NCBI GenBank assembly: GCA_024279575.1
Contig: JAJRRJ010000051.1
Location: forward strand, 1 to 7,081
DNA length: 7,081 nucleotides
From: Alphaproteobacteria bacterium
Lineage (GTDB): Bacteria; Pseudomonadota; Alphaproteobacteria; Rhizobiales; Devosiaceae
Direction of reading: 5' to 3'
Positions 1 through 6,493 of the stretch are shown piece by piece; positions within the stretch are counted from its first letter, which is position 1; every line of letters begins with the position of its first letter. The position numbers and the translations under genes are program-made. Below the pieces are notes generated by a model that saw only the letters and a list, made by a program, of their open reading frames with translations, was not told where the DNA came from and did not search any database.

Positions 1-105
1 CTTGCGGACAACGCGGATACGATCGGGTACGAAATTCTTACCTCATTGAATGGGCGGTTCAAGCGCCGCTATCGTGATGAACATGGCAATGTGAGCGAAA
101 GTTAG
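1..105 (+). CDS. alr: Alanine racemase, C-terminal end (partial, 5' end outside window)
   Basis: The frame is open from base 1 to the TAG at 103-105 and encodes 34 residues. They include DTIGYEILTSL followed by a basic FKRRYRDEHG tail, which closely resembles the usual C-terminus of the PLP-dependent alanine racemases. These enzymes interconvert L- and D-alanine in the cytoplasm and supply D-alanine for peptidoglycan. The catalytic Lys and Tyr lie upstream and are not visible. The stop is 5 bp before the radA start, so the two genes are probably co-transcribed; alr followed by radA is a familiar order in Rhizobiales. The identification rests on the short C-terminal motif plus the neighbour. 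Confidence 0.85.
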   Translation, partial: LADNADTIGYEILTSLNGRFKRRYRDEHGNVSES

Positions 106-110
106 CGCCC

Positions 111-1486
111 GTGGCCCGCATAAAATCCAATTTTATCTGCCAATCCTGCGCCGCCATATCCACCCAGTGGTCAGGGCGCTGTGATGCCTGCGGCGAATGG
201 AATACTATTATTGAAGAACGCAGTGAGAGTGGCATCGGGGCCGGCCCTAAATCTGCCAAAGCAGGCGCTGTTTCAACCAAGCTTTTTGCATTAAGCGGAC
301 AAAGTGAAGACGCCATCCGCATAAAAAGTCAAATTGCAGAACTGGACCGGGTTACGGGGGGAGGTTTTGTAAAGGGAAGTGCCTTGCTCGTTGGCGGGGA
401 TCCGGGAATTGGTAAATCCACCCTGTTATTGCAGGCGGCGGCAAAACTGGCAGATCAGGGACGACGGGTAATCTATGTTTCGGGGGAAGAAGCCATTGCG
501 CAGGTGCGGCTGCGCGCCAAACGGCTGGGGGTTGCTAACTCCAATGTGCAATTGGCGGCTGAAACCAATGTGGAAATCATTCTGGCGACCCTTGAAGAGG
601 CCGGTGGAGTTGATCTGGTAATTATAGATTCCATCCAGACCCTGTGGACTGACCGGGTGGACAGCGCGCCGGGGACCGTGACCCAAGTGCGCACTTCAGC
701 TCAAGCCATGACCCGGTTTGCAAAAAAACCGGAGCCACCGTTGTTCTGGTGGGGCATGTGACCAAGGACGGACAGATTGCGGGGCCACGGGTCGTGGAGC
801 ATATGGTGGATGCGGTGCTCTATTTTGAGGGCGACGCCAGCCACACATTCAGAATTTTACGCGGAGTCAAAAACCGCTATGGACCAACCGATGAAATCGG
901 TGTGTTTGAAATGACCCAATTGGGCCTGAAGGAAGTCAAAAACCCCAGCTCGCTTTTTCTGGATCAGCGGGATGAAGGGGCTGCAGGATCCGCAGTTTTT
1001 GCCGGAATGGAGGGCACGCGGCCGTTGCTGATAGAAATTCAGGCACTGGTGGCCCCCTCCCCGCTTGGCACGCCACGCCGGGCTGTCGTGGGGTGGGATT
1101 CGGCGCGCCTGTCCATGGTGCTGGCGGTGCTTGAAACCCGATGTGGCGTAAAAATCGGCGCCAATGACATTTATCTCAATGTTGCCGGAGGGTTGAAAAT
1201 TTCTGAACCCGCTGCTGATCTGGCGGTAGCGGCGGCGCTTATTTCTTCACTCACCGGGGCACCTTTACCTTCAGATGCGGTGTATTTTGGCGAAATAAGC
1301 CTTTCGGGCGGGGTGCGCCCCGTTGTGCATACATCGGTTCGGCTACGCGAAACAGCCAAGCTGGGATGTAGTTGCGCACATACCGGGCAAGTTGGGGATA
1401 TTGAGGGTGCAAAAAAGCTGACAGTGCACCAATTCGGCTCACTGGCGGCGCTCGCAGGACGCATCGCGGCCAGTAAAAAAGCCTGA
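111..1486 (+). pseudogene. radA: DNA repair protein RadA (Sms), reading frame broken by one missing base in an A-run; possibly still expressed by slippage
   Basis: RadA is a RecA-like, DnaB-type hexameric ATPase that drives branch migration in recombination. The GTG at 111 gives the usual start MARIKSNFIC. A four-Cys zinc finger is at C10, C13, C24 and C27, Walker A GDPGIGKS at 96-103, and Walker B VDLVIID at 167-173. The first frame then runs into TGA at 759-761 after 216 codons. The rest of RadA continues in the -1 frame from 728 to TGA at 1484-1486. It carries the RadA signature as KNRYG (usually KNRFG, about residues 254-258) and the complete Lon-like C-terminal domain, including APSPLGTPRRAVVGWDSARL. 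Joining the frames at the A7 run (722-728) gives 458 residues, normal for the family, with the expected KKTGATVVLVGHVTKDG across the join. Nothing else appears degraded. This suggests a very recent deletion, a sequencing or assembly error, or tolerated or programmed slippage. The gene identity is certain; its functional state is not. Confidence 0.9.
722..752 (+). other. A-AAA-AAA slippery heptamer plus downstream hairpin inside radA
   Basis: Seven As occupy 722-728, phased as gcA AAA AAA in the upstream radA frame, which is the X XXY YYZ phase needed for -1 ribosomal slippage. A slip back by one base reads ACC next (728-730) and restores RadA exactly. Six bases downstream, CCACCG (735-740) can pair with TGGTGG (747-752) across a 6-nt loop; one pair is G-U. 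This is the spacing typical of bacterial stimulatory hairpins. The zero frame ends at TGA 759-761. That stop overlaps an in-frame GTG (758-760) of the downstream frame, with GGTGGGG just upstream, so coupled re-initiation is also possible. The hairpin bases encode a conserved RadA stretch, so the layout may be coincidental. Confidence 0.4.
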
Positions 1487-1735
1487 TTTTTCAGATTTGT
1501 CTTTTTGTTAAATGACGCTGTGCTCAAAGAAAAAGACAAAACCTATCAGGACTATTTGCTCAGCCTTGAGGAAAACACATAAACACCTCCGCAAGGTGGC
1601 GTATTATGACCCGGCATTTCTTCCGGTTATCAACAATAATTGGCTGATGTTGCTCAACAGACACAACCAGCGCTTGGATTCTAATTGATTAGCGGTTAAA
1701 CGAAGCCATTGTGACTGATTGTTAGGTTTTAAAAC
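1487..1735 (+). other. radA-cvpA intergenic gap, no supported gene
   Basis: These 249 bp separate two otherwise tight gene groups, so a promoter for cvpA-purF is expected here, but I cannot place -35/-10 boxes with confidence. Visible structures are: a T-rich stretch just after the radA stop, in which AAAAAG (1476-1481) could pair with CTTTTT (1501-1506), possibly a weak terminator; a perfect 5-bp hairpin CACCT/AGGTG (1584-1588 with 1594-1598) with no T-run after it; and the palindrome CTAAT-TG-ATTAG (1681-1692). A 58-codon ATG frame (1512-1688) lacks a ribosome binding site and resembles nothing I recognise. A weak TAGG lies 9 bases before the cvpA start. Confidence 0.5.
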
Positions 1736-2326
1736 ATGCTTACTGCCTTTGATGTGGGAATTGGGTTTCTGGTATTTATTTCGGCTATTCTGGCGACAGC
1801 ACGCGGTTTGACACGCGAAGTTCTGTCCTTGGCCACATGGGCAGGCTCAGCCATGATCGCTGTGTGGGTGTGGCAGGTGCACCCATATATTGCCCGCGGA
1901 TATATTCAGGAAGAAATTATCGCGGATATCGCAACGGTTCTGGTGTCCTTTATTGTTTCTCTGATCGTATTGCATCTCATTACAATTCGCATCGCTGACT
2001 TTGTAGTGGATTCGAAAATTGGCCCACTGGATCGCACGCTCGGATTTGTTTTTGGTGCTATGCGCGGGGCCTTGATCGGCGTGGTGATGGTGATATTCGG
2101 CCAGTGGCTGCTTGGATCAAGCCTGCCTTCATGGGCAACCGAATCCAAATCACTGCCGGTTTTATCTTCGCTTGGGGACACCCTGATTGATGCATTACCG
2201 CCAAAACTGGAACAACAGATTTCAGATATTTTACAGCGTGATGATGTGGCACAAAGCGGCACCACGACAGAAGAGAACGATATTGGTACGGATTCGGGCG
2301 AAGAGGCCCTGACTACAGAGGGTTAA
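1736..2326 (+). CDS. cvpA: CvpA family membrane protein (colicin V production protein family)
   Basis: This is a 196-residue inner-membrane protein with four hydrophobic segments at about residues 5-22, 28-47, 61-85 and 103-127. An acidic hydrophilic tail follows (TTTEENDIGTDSGEE, about 177-191). The early RGLTREVLSLATW stretch (23-35) and the GPLDRTLGFVFGAMRGALIG stretch (96-115) are family hallmarks. CvpA was named for its requirement in colicin V secretion in E. coli and has since been linked to envelope stress tolerance; its biochemical activity is not established. It sits 32 bp upstream of purF, an association also known in E. coli, so co-transcription is likely. The length is typical for alphaproteobacterial members. 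The start ATG has only a weak upstream TAGG as a possible ribosome binding site. Confidence 0.9.
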   Translation: MLTAFDVGIGFLVFISAILATARGLTREVLSLATWAGSAMIAVWVWQVHPYIARGYIQEEIIADIATVLVSFIVSLIVLHLITIRIADFVVDSKIGPLDRTLGFVFGAMRGALIGVVMVIFGQWLLGSSLPSWATESKSLPVLSSLGDTLIDALPPKLEQQISDILQRDDVAQSGTTTEENDIGTDSGEEALTTEG

Positions 2327-2358
2327 AACTTCAATTTTCTCAAACGGCGAAGTGAAAA

Positions 2359-3849
2359 ATGCACTTAACCGAAGCTGAACAAAGCGAACTGTTTGACGAT
2401 GACAAACTGCATGAGGAATGCGGTGTTTTTGGCATATTGGACCACCGTGAAAGCGCCACTCTGATTGCGCTTGGTTTGCACGCATTGCAACATCGCGGGC
2501 AGGAAGCGGCGGGCATTGTTTCGTTTGACGGCACCCAGTTTCACTCTGAAAGACGGTTGGGCCTTGTAGGGGATCATTTTACCGACAGCCATGTGATTGA
2601 TAAACTGCCCGGAAATTCCGGCATTGGCCATGTGCGTTATTCCACCACCGGCGATACAATTATGCGCAATGTTCAACCCATGTTTGCCGAGCTTAATGCG
2701 GGGGGCATAGCCATTGCCCATAACGGGAATTTCACCAATGGCATGTCCCTGCGCCGCCAGATTATTGAGCAGGGCGCTATTTGCCAAAGCACCTCTGACA
2801 GCGAAGTTGTGCTTCATCTGATTGCCCAGGCACGGCAAACGGATTCTGCCGAGAGATTTATTGAAGCAATTTCTCAGGTTGAGGGGGGCTATGCCATTGT
2901 CGCCCTGACCCGCAACAAACTGATTGGTGCGCGCGACCCCAACGGCATCCGGCCACTGGTTTATGGAGAGTTTGAGGGCAAACCGATTTTTGCCTCTGAA
3001 ACCTGTGCGCTTGATATCATCGGCGCGACGTTCATTCGTGATGTGGCTCCGGGGGAGACCCTTATCTGCCAGCGCCACGGGGATGGTACTATTGAAGTGC
3101 GCAGTCATATCCTTGAAAACGCTGCACCGGAACGGCTTTGTCTGTTTGAATATGTTTATTTTTCAAGGCCTGATTCCATTGTTGGGGGACGCTCAGTCTA
3201 TTCTGTGCGCAAAAACATGGGTGCAAAACTGGCTGCAGAAGCCCCTGTTGATGCCGATGTTGTAGTACCCATTCCTGATGGCGGTGTTCCAGCGGCGCTG
3301 GGCTTTGCGCAGGCGGTAAACATTCCTTATGAATATGGTATTATCCGCAACCATTATGTGGGCCGCACGTTTATCGAGCCCAGCCAGCGCATTCGTGCCC
3401 TTGGCGTGAAATTAAAACATTCAGCAAACCGGGAACAGATCAAAGGCAAGCGCGTTATACTGGTGGATGATTCTATAGTGCGGGGCACAACGACAACCAA
3501 GATTGTGCAAATGATCCGCGACGCGGGGGCGCTTGAAGTGCATATCAGGGTCGCATGTCCGCAAATAATTTATCCCGATTTCTATGGGATCGACACACCG
3601 GATGCTGATCAACTCCTGTCTAATCAGTTTAAAACTGTCGAGGAAATGTGCGCCCATATTGGCGCCGATTCACTGGCTTTTTTATCAATAGACGGGCTAT
3701 ATAGGGCTGTGTGTTCACAACCGCGCAACGCCAAGTCACCACAATTTACTGACCACTATTTCACCGGGGACTATCCAACGGTTTTAACCGATATGGATGG
3801 AACAGATATTAAAATACCCGGCGTTTCAATGCTGAAAGAAGCGATTTAA
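2359..3849 (+). CDS. purF: Amidophosphoribosyltransferase (glutamine PRPP amidotransferase)
   Basis: PurF catalyses the first committed step of de novo purine synthesis: PRPP plus glutamine gives 5-phosphoribosylamine, glutamate and pyrophosphate, in the cytoplasm. The 496 residues begin with a 20-residue stretch that is probably a cleaved propeptide, leaving Cys21 (in EECGVFGI) as the N-terminal nucleophile. The class II glutaminase domain shows HRGQEAAG (45-52), HVRYSTTG (91-98), HNGNFTN (121-127) and RDPNGIRPL (192-200). The phosphoribosyltransferase domain shows the PRPP loop VILVDDSIVRGTT (366-378). The overall style is that of the Bacillus-type enzyme, but the usual [4Fe-4S] ligands look largely absent. 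YPDFYGID (405-412) has Asp where the Bacillus enzyme has Cys, and the C-terminal CxxC is replaced around PQFTDHYFTG (461-470). I recall this as normal in Alphaproteobacteria, so the gene is probably intact and functional. Confidence 0.98.
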   Translation: MHLTEAEQSELFDDDKLHEECGVFGILDHRESATLIALGLHALQHRGQEAAGIVSFDGTQFHSERRLGLVGDHFTDSHVIDKLPGNSGIGHVRYSTTGDTIMRNVQPMFAELNAGGIAIAHNGNFTNGMSLRRQIIEQGAICQSTSDSEVVLHLIAQARQTDSAERFIEAISQVEGGYAIVALTRNKLIGARDPNGIRPLVYGEFEGKPIFASETCALDIIGATFIRDVAPGETLICQRHGDGTIEVRSHILENAAPERLCLFEYVYFSRPDSIVGGRSVYSVRKNMGAKLAAEAPVDADVVVPIPDGGVPAALGFAQAVNIPYEYGIIRNHYVGRTFIEPSQRIRALGVKLKHSANREQIKGKRVILVDDSIVRGTTTTKIVQMIRDAGALEVHIRVACPQIIYPDFYGIDTPDADQLLSNQFKTVEEMCAHIGADSLAFLSIDGLYRAVCSQPRNAKSPQFTDHYFTGDYPTVLTDMDGTDIKIPGVSMLKEAI

Positions 3850-3852
3850 AAT

Positions 3853-4587
3853 ATGAATAACAAAAATGACCTTGAGGGAAAAATTATTCTTGTGACCGGC
3901 GCCTCCAGAGGCATCGGTTATGCAGCGGCGAAGGAAGCAGCGCGACGTGGTGCACACATCATCGCTGTGGCGCGTACCGTTGGCGGCCTTGAAGAGTTGG
4001 ATGATGAAATTAAGGCAATTGGCTCAGAAACAACAATTGTTCCTCTGGATTTGAATGACGGGGACGGGGTGGATCGCCTAGGCAAAGCAATTTTTGATCG
4101 CTGGGGTAAGCTGGATGGACTGATTATCAATGCGGCAATGCTGGGACCGATTTCTCCTCTCTCTCATATCGCCCCCAAGGATTTCACCAAGGTGATGGAA
4201 ACCAACGTCACCGCAGCATTTCGGCTGATACGCTCACTGGATTTTTTGCTCAAGGCATCAGATGGAGGGCGCGTGGGGTTTGTATCTTCAAGCTCAGCGG
4301 AAAGTGCCAAACCCTATTGGGGACTTTATGCGGCAAGCAAGGCGGCGCTGAACGCTTTGGCAAAATCCTATGCGGGAGAACTCGCCAATACCAAGGTCAA
4401 AGTAAACGTGTTTTATCCCGGTGCCGTGCGCACCGGTATGCGCGCCAAAGCTGTTCCGGGTGAAGACCCCTCAACATTGATGACCCCGGATGAAATTGCA
4501 CCCAGACTTGTGGATCTTGTGTCGCCGGACCTTTCAAAAACCGGACATATGTTCGATGTTCGTACCGGGAATTTTAAGGAGAGTTAG
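3853..4587 (+). CDS. Short-chain dehydrogenase/reductase (SDR family NAD(P)-dependent oxidoreductase)
   Basis: This is a 244-residue classical SDR with a Rossmann fold. It has the nucleotide-binding TGASRGIG (15-22), an NAA in place of NAG (93-95), the structural/catalytic Asn118 in METNVTA, and the catalytic triad Ser146 (in VSSSSAES), Tyr159 and Lys163 (YAASK). PGAVRTGMR (189-197) follows, as in the family. Arg19 in the glycine motif and Arg41 after the second strand mildly favour NADP(H), but this is inference. The substrate cannot be read from the sequence. The ATG is 3 bp after the purF stop, with AAGAAG inside the end of purF as a possible ribosome binding site, so translation is probably coupled to purF. 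An SDR directly after purF is a common Rhizobiales arrangement, but no purine role is demonstrated by this context. Confidence 0.93.
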   Translation: MNNKNDLEGKIILVTGASRGIGYAAAKEAARRGAHIIAVARTVGGLEELDDEIKAIGSETTIVPLDLNDGDGVDRLGKAIFDRWGKLDGLIINAAMLGPISPLSHIAPKDFTKVMETNVTAAFRLIRSLDFLLKASDGGRVGFVSSSSAESAKPYWGLYAASKAALNALAKSYAGELANTKVKVNVFYPGAVRTGMRAKAVPGEDPSTLMTPDEIAPRLVDLVSPDLSKTGHMFDVRTGNFKES

Positions 4588-4590
4588 GAC

Positions 4591-4611
4591 GCAAAAACAT
4601 AAAGTTTTTGC
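4591..4611 (+). terminator. Hairpin just downstream of the SDR gene, possible terminator
   Basis: GCAAAAAC (4591-4598) and GTTTTTGC (4604-4611) form a perfect 8-bp stem around the loop ATAAA. It starts 4 bp after the SDR stop codon, where the cvpA-purF-SDR transcript would be expected to end. The stem is AT-rich and no separate T-run follows it, so it is not a textbook intrinsic terminator. It could instead be a transcript-end stabilising structure. Confidence 0.4.
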
Positions 4612-4656
4612 TGTAGGCAGATGTCGACACTGCTGATGGAAAATTCCCTCCCCGAC

Positions 4657-4671
4657 TGTGCATTGTGCACA
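4657..4671. repeat. Short inverted repeat upstream of the Nudix remnant
   Basis: TGTGCA (4657-4662), spacer TTG, TGCACA (4666-4671) is a perfect 6-bp inverted repeat. It lies 24 bp upstream of the likely TTG start of the Nudix remnant. It could be a relic operator or be chance; no flanking promoter boxes are convincing. Confidence 0.25.
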
Positions 4672-4695
4672 ACAAATTTCAAAAAAGGCGGTTAC

Positions 4696-4948
4696 TTGGC
4701 AGAAATATACTTCAAGCTTATTCCAGAAGTTCACCTTGTTCTAAGGAACGGCGAGAGGTTTCTTATGCTTCGCCGGTTTCAAACAGGATACATGGGACGG
4801 CGAAATTCAGAATATGGAACCGCACAAATGTGACGACCTCAACTGGTACACACTGGCAGAACAAGGCACAAAACTTGTTCCTTATGTGAAGTCAGCTTTG
4901 GAAAGCGTATCCAACAACAATCCTTATTCTGAGTTTGGCTGGAACTAA
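4696..4948 (+). pseudogene. Nudix hydrolase remnant, internally deleted (Nudix box lost) and frameshifted
   Basis: Two pieces of one Nudix-type protein lie in adjacent frames. The first frame, from about TTG 4696 (AAGGCGG upstream; an alternative ATG is at 4621), reads FKLIPEVHLVLRNGERFLML then RRFQTGYM, ending about 4792. This matches the N-terminal strand region of MutT-like Nudix proteins, which usually continue TGYMDG. From 4793 the next frame reads WDGEIQNMEPHKCDDLNWY, then LAEQGTKLVPYVKSAL, and ends FGW-N with TAA at 4946-4948. That matches the C-terminal part of the same family (EPHKCDDLxW...VPYV). The middle, roughly 60 residues including the GX5EX7REUXEEXGU catalytic box, is missing. 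The junction ACATGGGACGGC is what recombination between an ATGGA... and a TGGGA... sequence at a shared TGG would give. The remnant cannot encode an active pyrophosphohydrolase. Its original substrate is unknown. Confidence 0.8.
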
Positions 4949-4963
4949 GCTGGTGTGCAGAAC

Positions 4964-4979
4964 CCCGTTTTTCAACGGG
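4964..4979 (-). terminator. Hairpin downstream of der, possible terminator
   Basis: Read on the minus strand, CCCGTT-GAAA-AACGGG is a perfect 6-bp stem closed by a GNRA-type tetraloop. It lies 20 bp after the der stop, between der and the end of the Nudix remnant. It is well placed to end the minus-strand transcript, but only a short mixed GTTCT follows rather than a T-run, so intrinsic termination would be weak. It could equally serve as a 3'-end stability element. Confidence 0.4.
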
Positions 4980-4999
4980 ATGGCGGAGGCCAATCGGGC

Positions 5000-6421
5000 T
5001 TATCCCAATTTTCGTTTGTTCTTTTCATGATAGGGATTATCCCCCGCCCGTATCCACAGGCGGATTGGGGTGCCAACCATATTAAAATGCTCTCGCATGC
5101 CATTGGTGAGATAACGGGTATAGGCGGTGGGCAGCGCATCGGGGCGTGAACAAAACAAAATAAATGTGGGGGGGCGTGACTTTACCTGGGTCATATAGCG
5201 CAATTTGAGGCGACGACCGGATACTGCCGGGGGCGTGTGGGCCTGCACCATGGCATTCAAAAACTGGTTTACCTTTGAGGTGGGCAGGCGAATATTCCAG
5301 TTCTTTTCAATTTCAAAAATCGCCTTCATCAGGTTGGGAATATTTTTTCCCTTAAGGCCTGAAAGGGTAATCAGGGGAACACCGCGCAACTGGGGCAACA
5401 GTCTTTCGCAGGCCTCGCGTAGTTTTTTTAGGGTTTCATTTTTGTCTTTTATCAAATCCCATTTGTTCAGGGCAATAACCAGCGCCCTGCCCTCGCGTTC
5501 GACAAGATCGGCCAGATGCAAATCCTGCTTTTCGAACGGTTGCGTGGCGTCAAGAATCAGCACGACGACCTCTGCATATTGAATGGAGCGCAGGGCATCG
5601 GCAACGGCGAGTTTTTCCAGCTTTTTCTGCACACGGGCGCGTTTTCTTATCCCGGCTGTATCCACCAGATTTATTGTGCGCCCTTCATATTCCCATGGCA
5701 CCATGATGGAATCACGGGTGATGCCCGCTTCAGGGCCGGTAAGCACCCGCTCCTCACCCACCAGTCGGTTGATTAATGTCGACTTGCCAGCATTGGGACG
5801 TCCCACAATTGCCACATTGAGATAACGATTAGGATCCCAGCGGGGAACGATTTCAGCATCGGGTTCCACATCAACATTTATTTCAGGCTGAAACTGTTTG
5901 TCGTCCTCTGTTTCCAGCTCTGCAATTTTTTCGTTGGCGTCATAAAGAATATTGTAAAGATCGCCAACCCCTGTTCCATGCTCGGCGGACAGAGCTATCG
6001 GCTCACCCAAACCTAAAGAATAGGCGTCCATAATTCCAGCTTCGGAGGCGCGCCCTTCAGCTTTGTTAGCCACCAGATGGATCTCGCGATTGGACTTGCG
6101 CAGCAAAGATCCAAAAGTCTGATCAAGCGGCGTTACACCGGAGCGGGCGTCGATCATGAAGAATATGACGTCAGCTTCTTCGATAGCGGCAACGGTTTGC
6201 TGGCGCATGCGCGCTTCCAGAGAATCGTCGGTGACATCTTCATATCCCGCAGTATCCACCAGACGAAAAGTCAGCTCACCAATGCGCCCTTCCCCCTCGC
6301 GCCGGTCACGGGTGACGCCGGGCGTATCATCCACCAGGGCAAGGCGTTTGCCCACAAGGCGGTTAAACAGGGTTGATTTTCCAACATTGGGCCGACCAAC
6401 GATTGCAACAGTCAATTTCAT
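5000..6421 (-). CDS. der: Ribosome biogenesis GTPase Der (EngA)
   Basis: Der is an essential GTPase with two tandem G domains that binds the 50S precursor and is needed for large-subunit maturation. The 473-residue protein shows G domain 1 with GRPNVGKS (9-16), DTPGVTRD (32-39), DTAG (56-59) and NKAE (119-122, a variant of NKxD seen in this family). An acidic linker covers about 165-195. G domain 2 has GRPNAGKS (207-214), GITRDS (233-238), DTAG (254-257) and NKWD (319-322). A C-terminal KH-like domain (about 375-460) ends in the basic NPYHEKNKRKLG. The length is normal and no motif is damaged. On the minus strand, a GGAT lies a short distance before the ATG. The gene follows the YfgM-like gene by 72 bp and is probably transcribed with it. 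It converges on the purF-SDR group. Confidence 0.98.
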   Translation of the reverse strand: MKLTVAIVGRPNVGKSTLFNRLVGKRLALVDDTPGVTRDRREGEGRIGELTFRLVDTAGYEDVTDDSLEARMRQQTVAAIEEADVIFFMIDARSGVTPLDQTFGSLLRKSNREIHLVANKAEGRASEAGIMDAYSLGLGEPIALSAEHGTGVGDLYNILYDANEKIAELETEDDKQFQPEINVDVEPDAEIVPRWDPNRYLNVAIVGRPNAGKSTLINRLVGEERVLTGPEAGITRDSIMVPWEYEGRTINLVDTAGIRKRARVQKKLEKLAVADALRSIQYAEVVVLILDATQPFEKQDLHLADLVEREGRALVIALNKWDLIKDKNETLKKLREACERLLPQLRGVPLITLSGLKGKNIPNLMKAIFEIEKNWNIRLPTSKVNQFLNAMVQAHTPPAVSGRRLKLRYMTQVKSRPPTFILFCSRPDALPTAYTRYLTNGMREHFNMVGTPIRLWIRAGDNPYHEKNKRKLG

Positions 6422-6457
6422 TTCATCGTATCCAGCACGGATTTTCGCTATCGTTTT

Positions 6458-6471
6458 GTATCAAAGGATAC
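6458..6471 (-). other. Small hairpin in the leader between the YfgM-like gene and der
   Basis: GTATC (6458-6462) and GATAC (6467-6471) form a perfect 5-bp stem with a 4-nt loop, inside the 72-bp gap upstream of der. It has no following T-run. It may be a transcript processing or folding element, or chance; nothing shows a function. Confidence 0.2.
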
Positions 6472-6493
6472 GGTTTGGTTTTGCCCACAAACG

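Noticed and set aside
111..1486. radA as two independent genes in a new fused or split system
   Set aside because: The two parts join into a single standard RadA with one base restored, and every family domain is in order, so this is one interrupted gene.
1171..1539. 122-codon minus-strand open frame over the end of radA
   Set aside because: It lies almost wholly opposite the conserved RadA Lon-like domain, and its translation is low-complexity with no recognisable fold; it is a shadow.
1584..1598. CACCT/AGGTG hairpin as an intrinsic terminator of radA
   Set aside because: The stem is only 5 bp, about 100 bp past the radA stop, and has no T-run on either strand.
1512..1688. 58-codon small ORF in the radA-cvpA gap
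   Set aside because: There is no ribosome binding site before the ATG, no recognisable family and no clear coding character. It is noted in the intergenic entry but not called as a gene.
2365..3108. 247-codon minus-strand open frame inside purF
   Set aside because: It is antisense to fully conserved PurF glutaminase motifs, and its translation resembles no protein family I know.
4621..4833. 70-codon ORF as an intact small gene
   Set aside because: Its C-terminal residues after TGYM are out-of-frame reading past the deletion junction, and the bulk is the N-terminal part of the Nudix remnant, so it is part of a pseudogene.
5205..5825. Several plus-strand open frames opposite der
   Set aside because: All are antisense to conserved Der G-domain and KH-domain sequence, with Ser/Arg-rich shadow translations.
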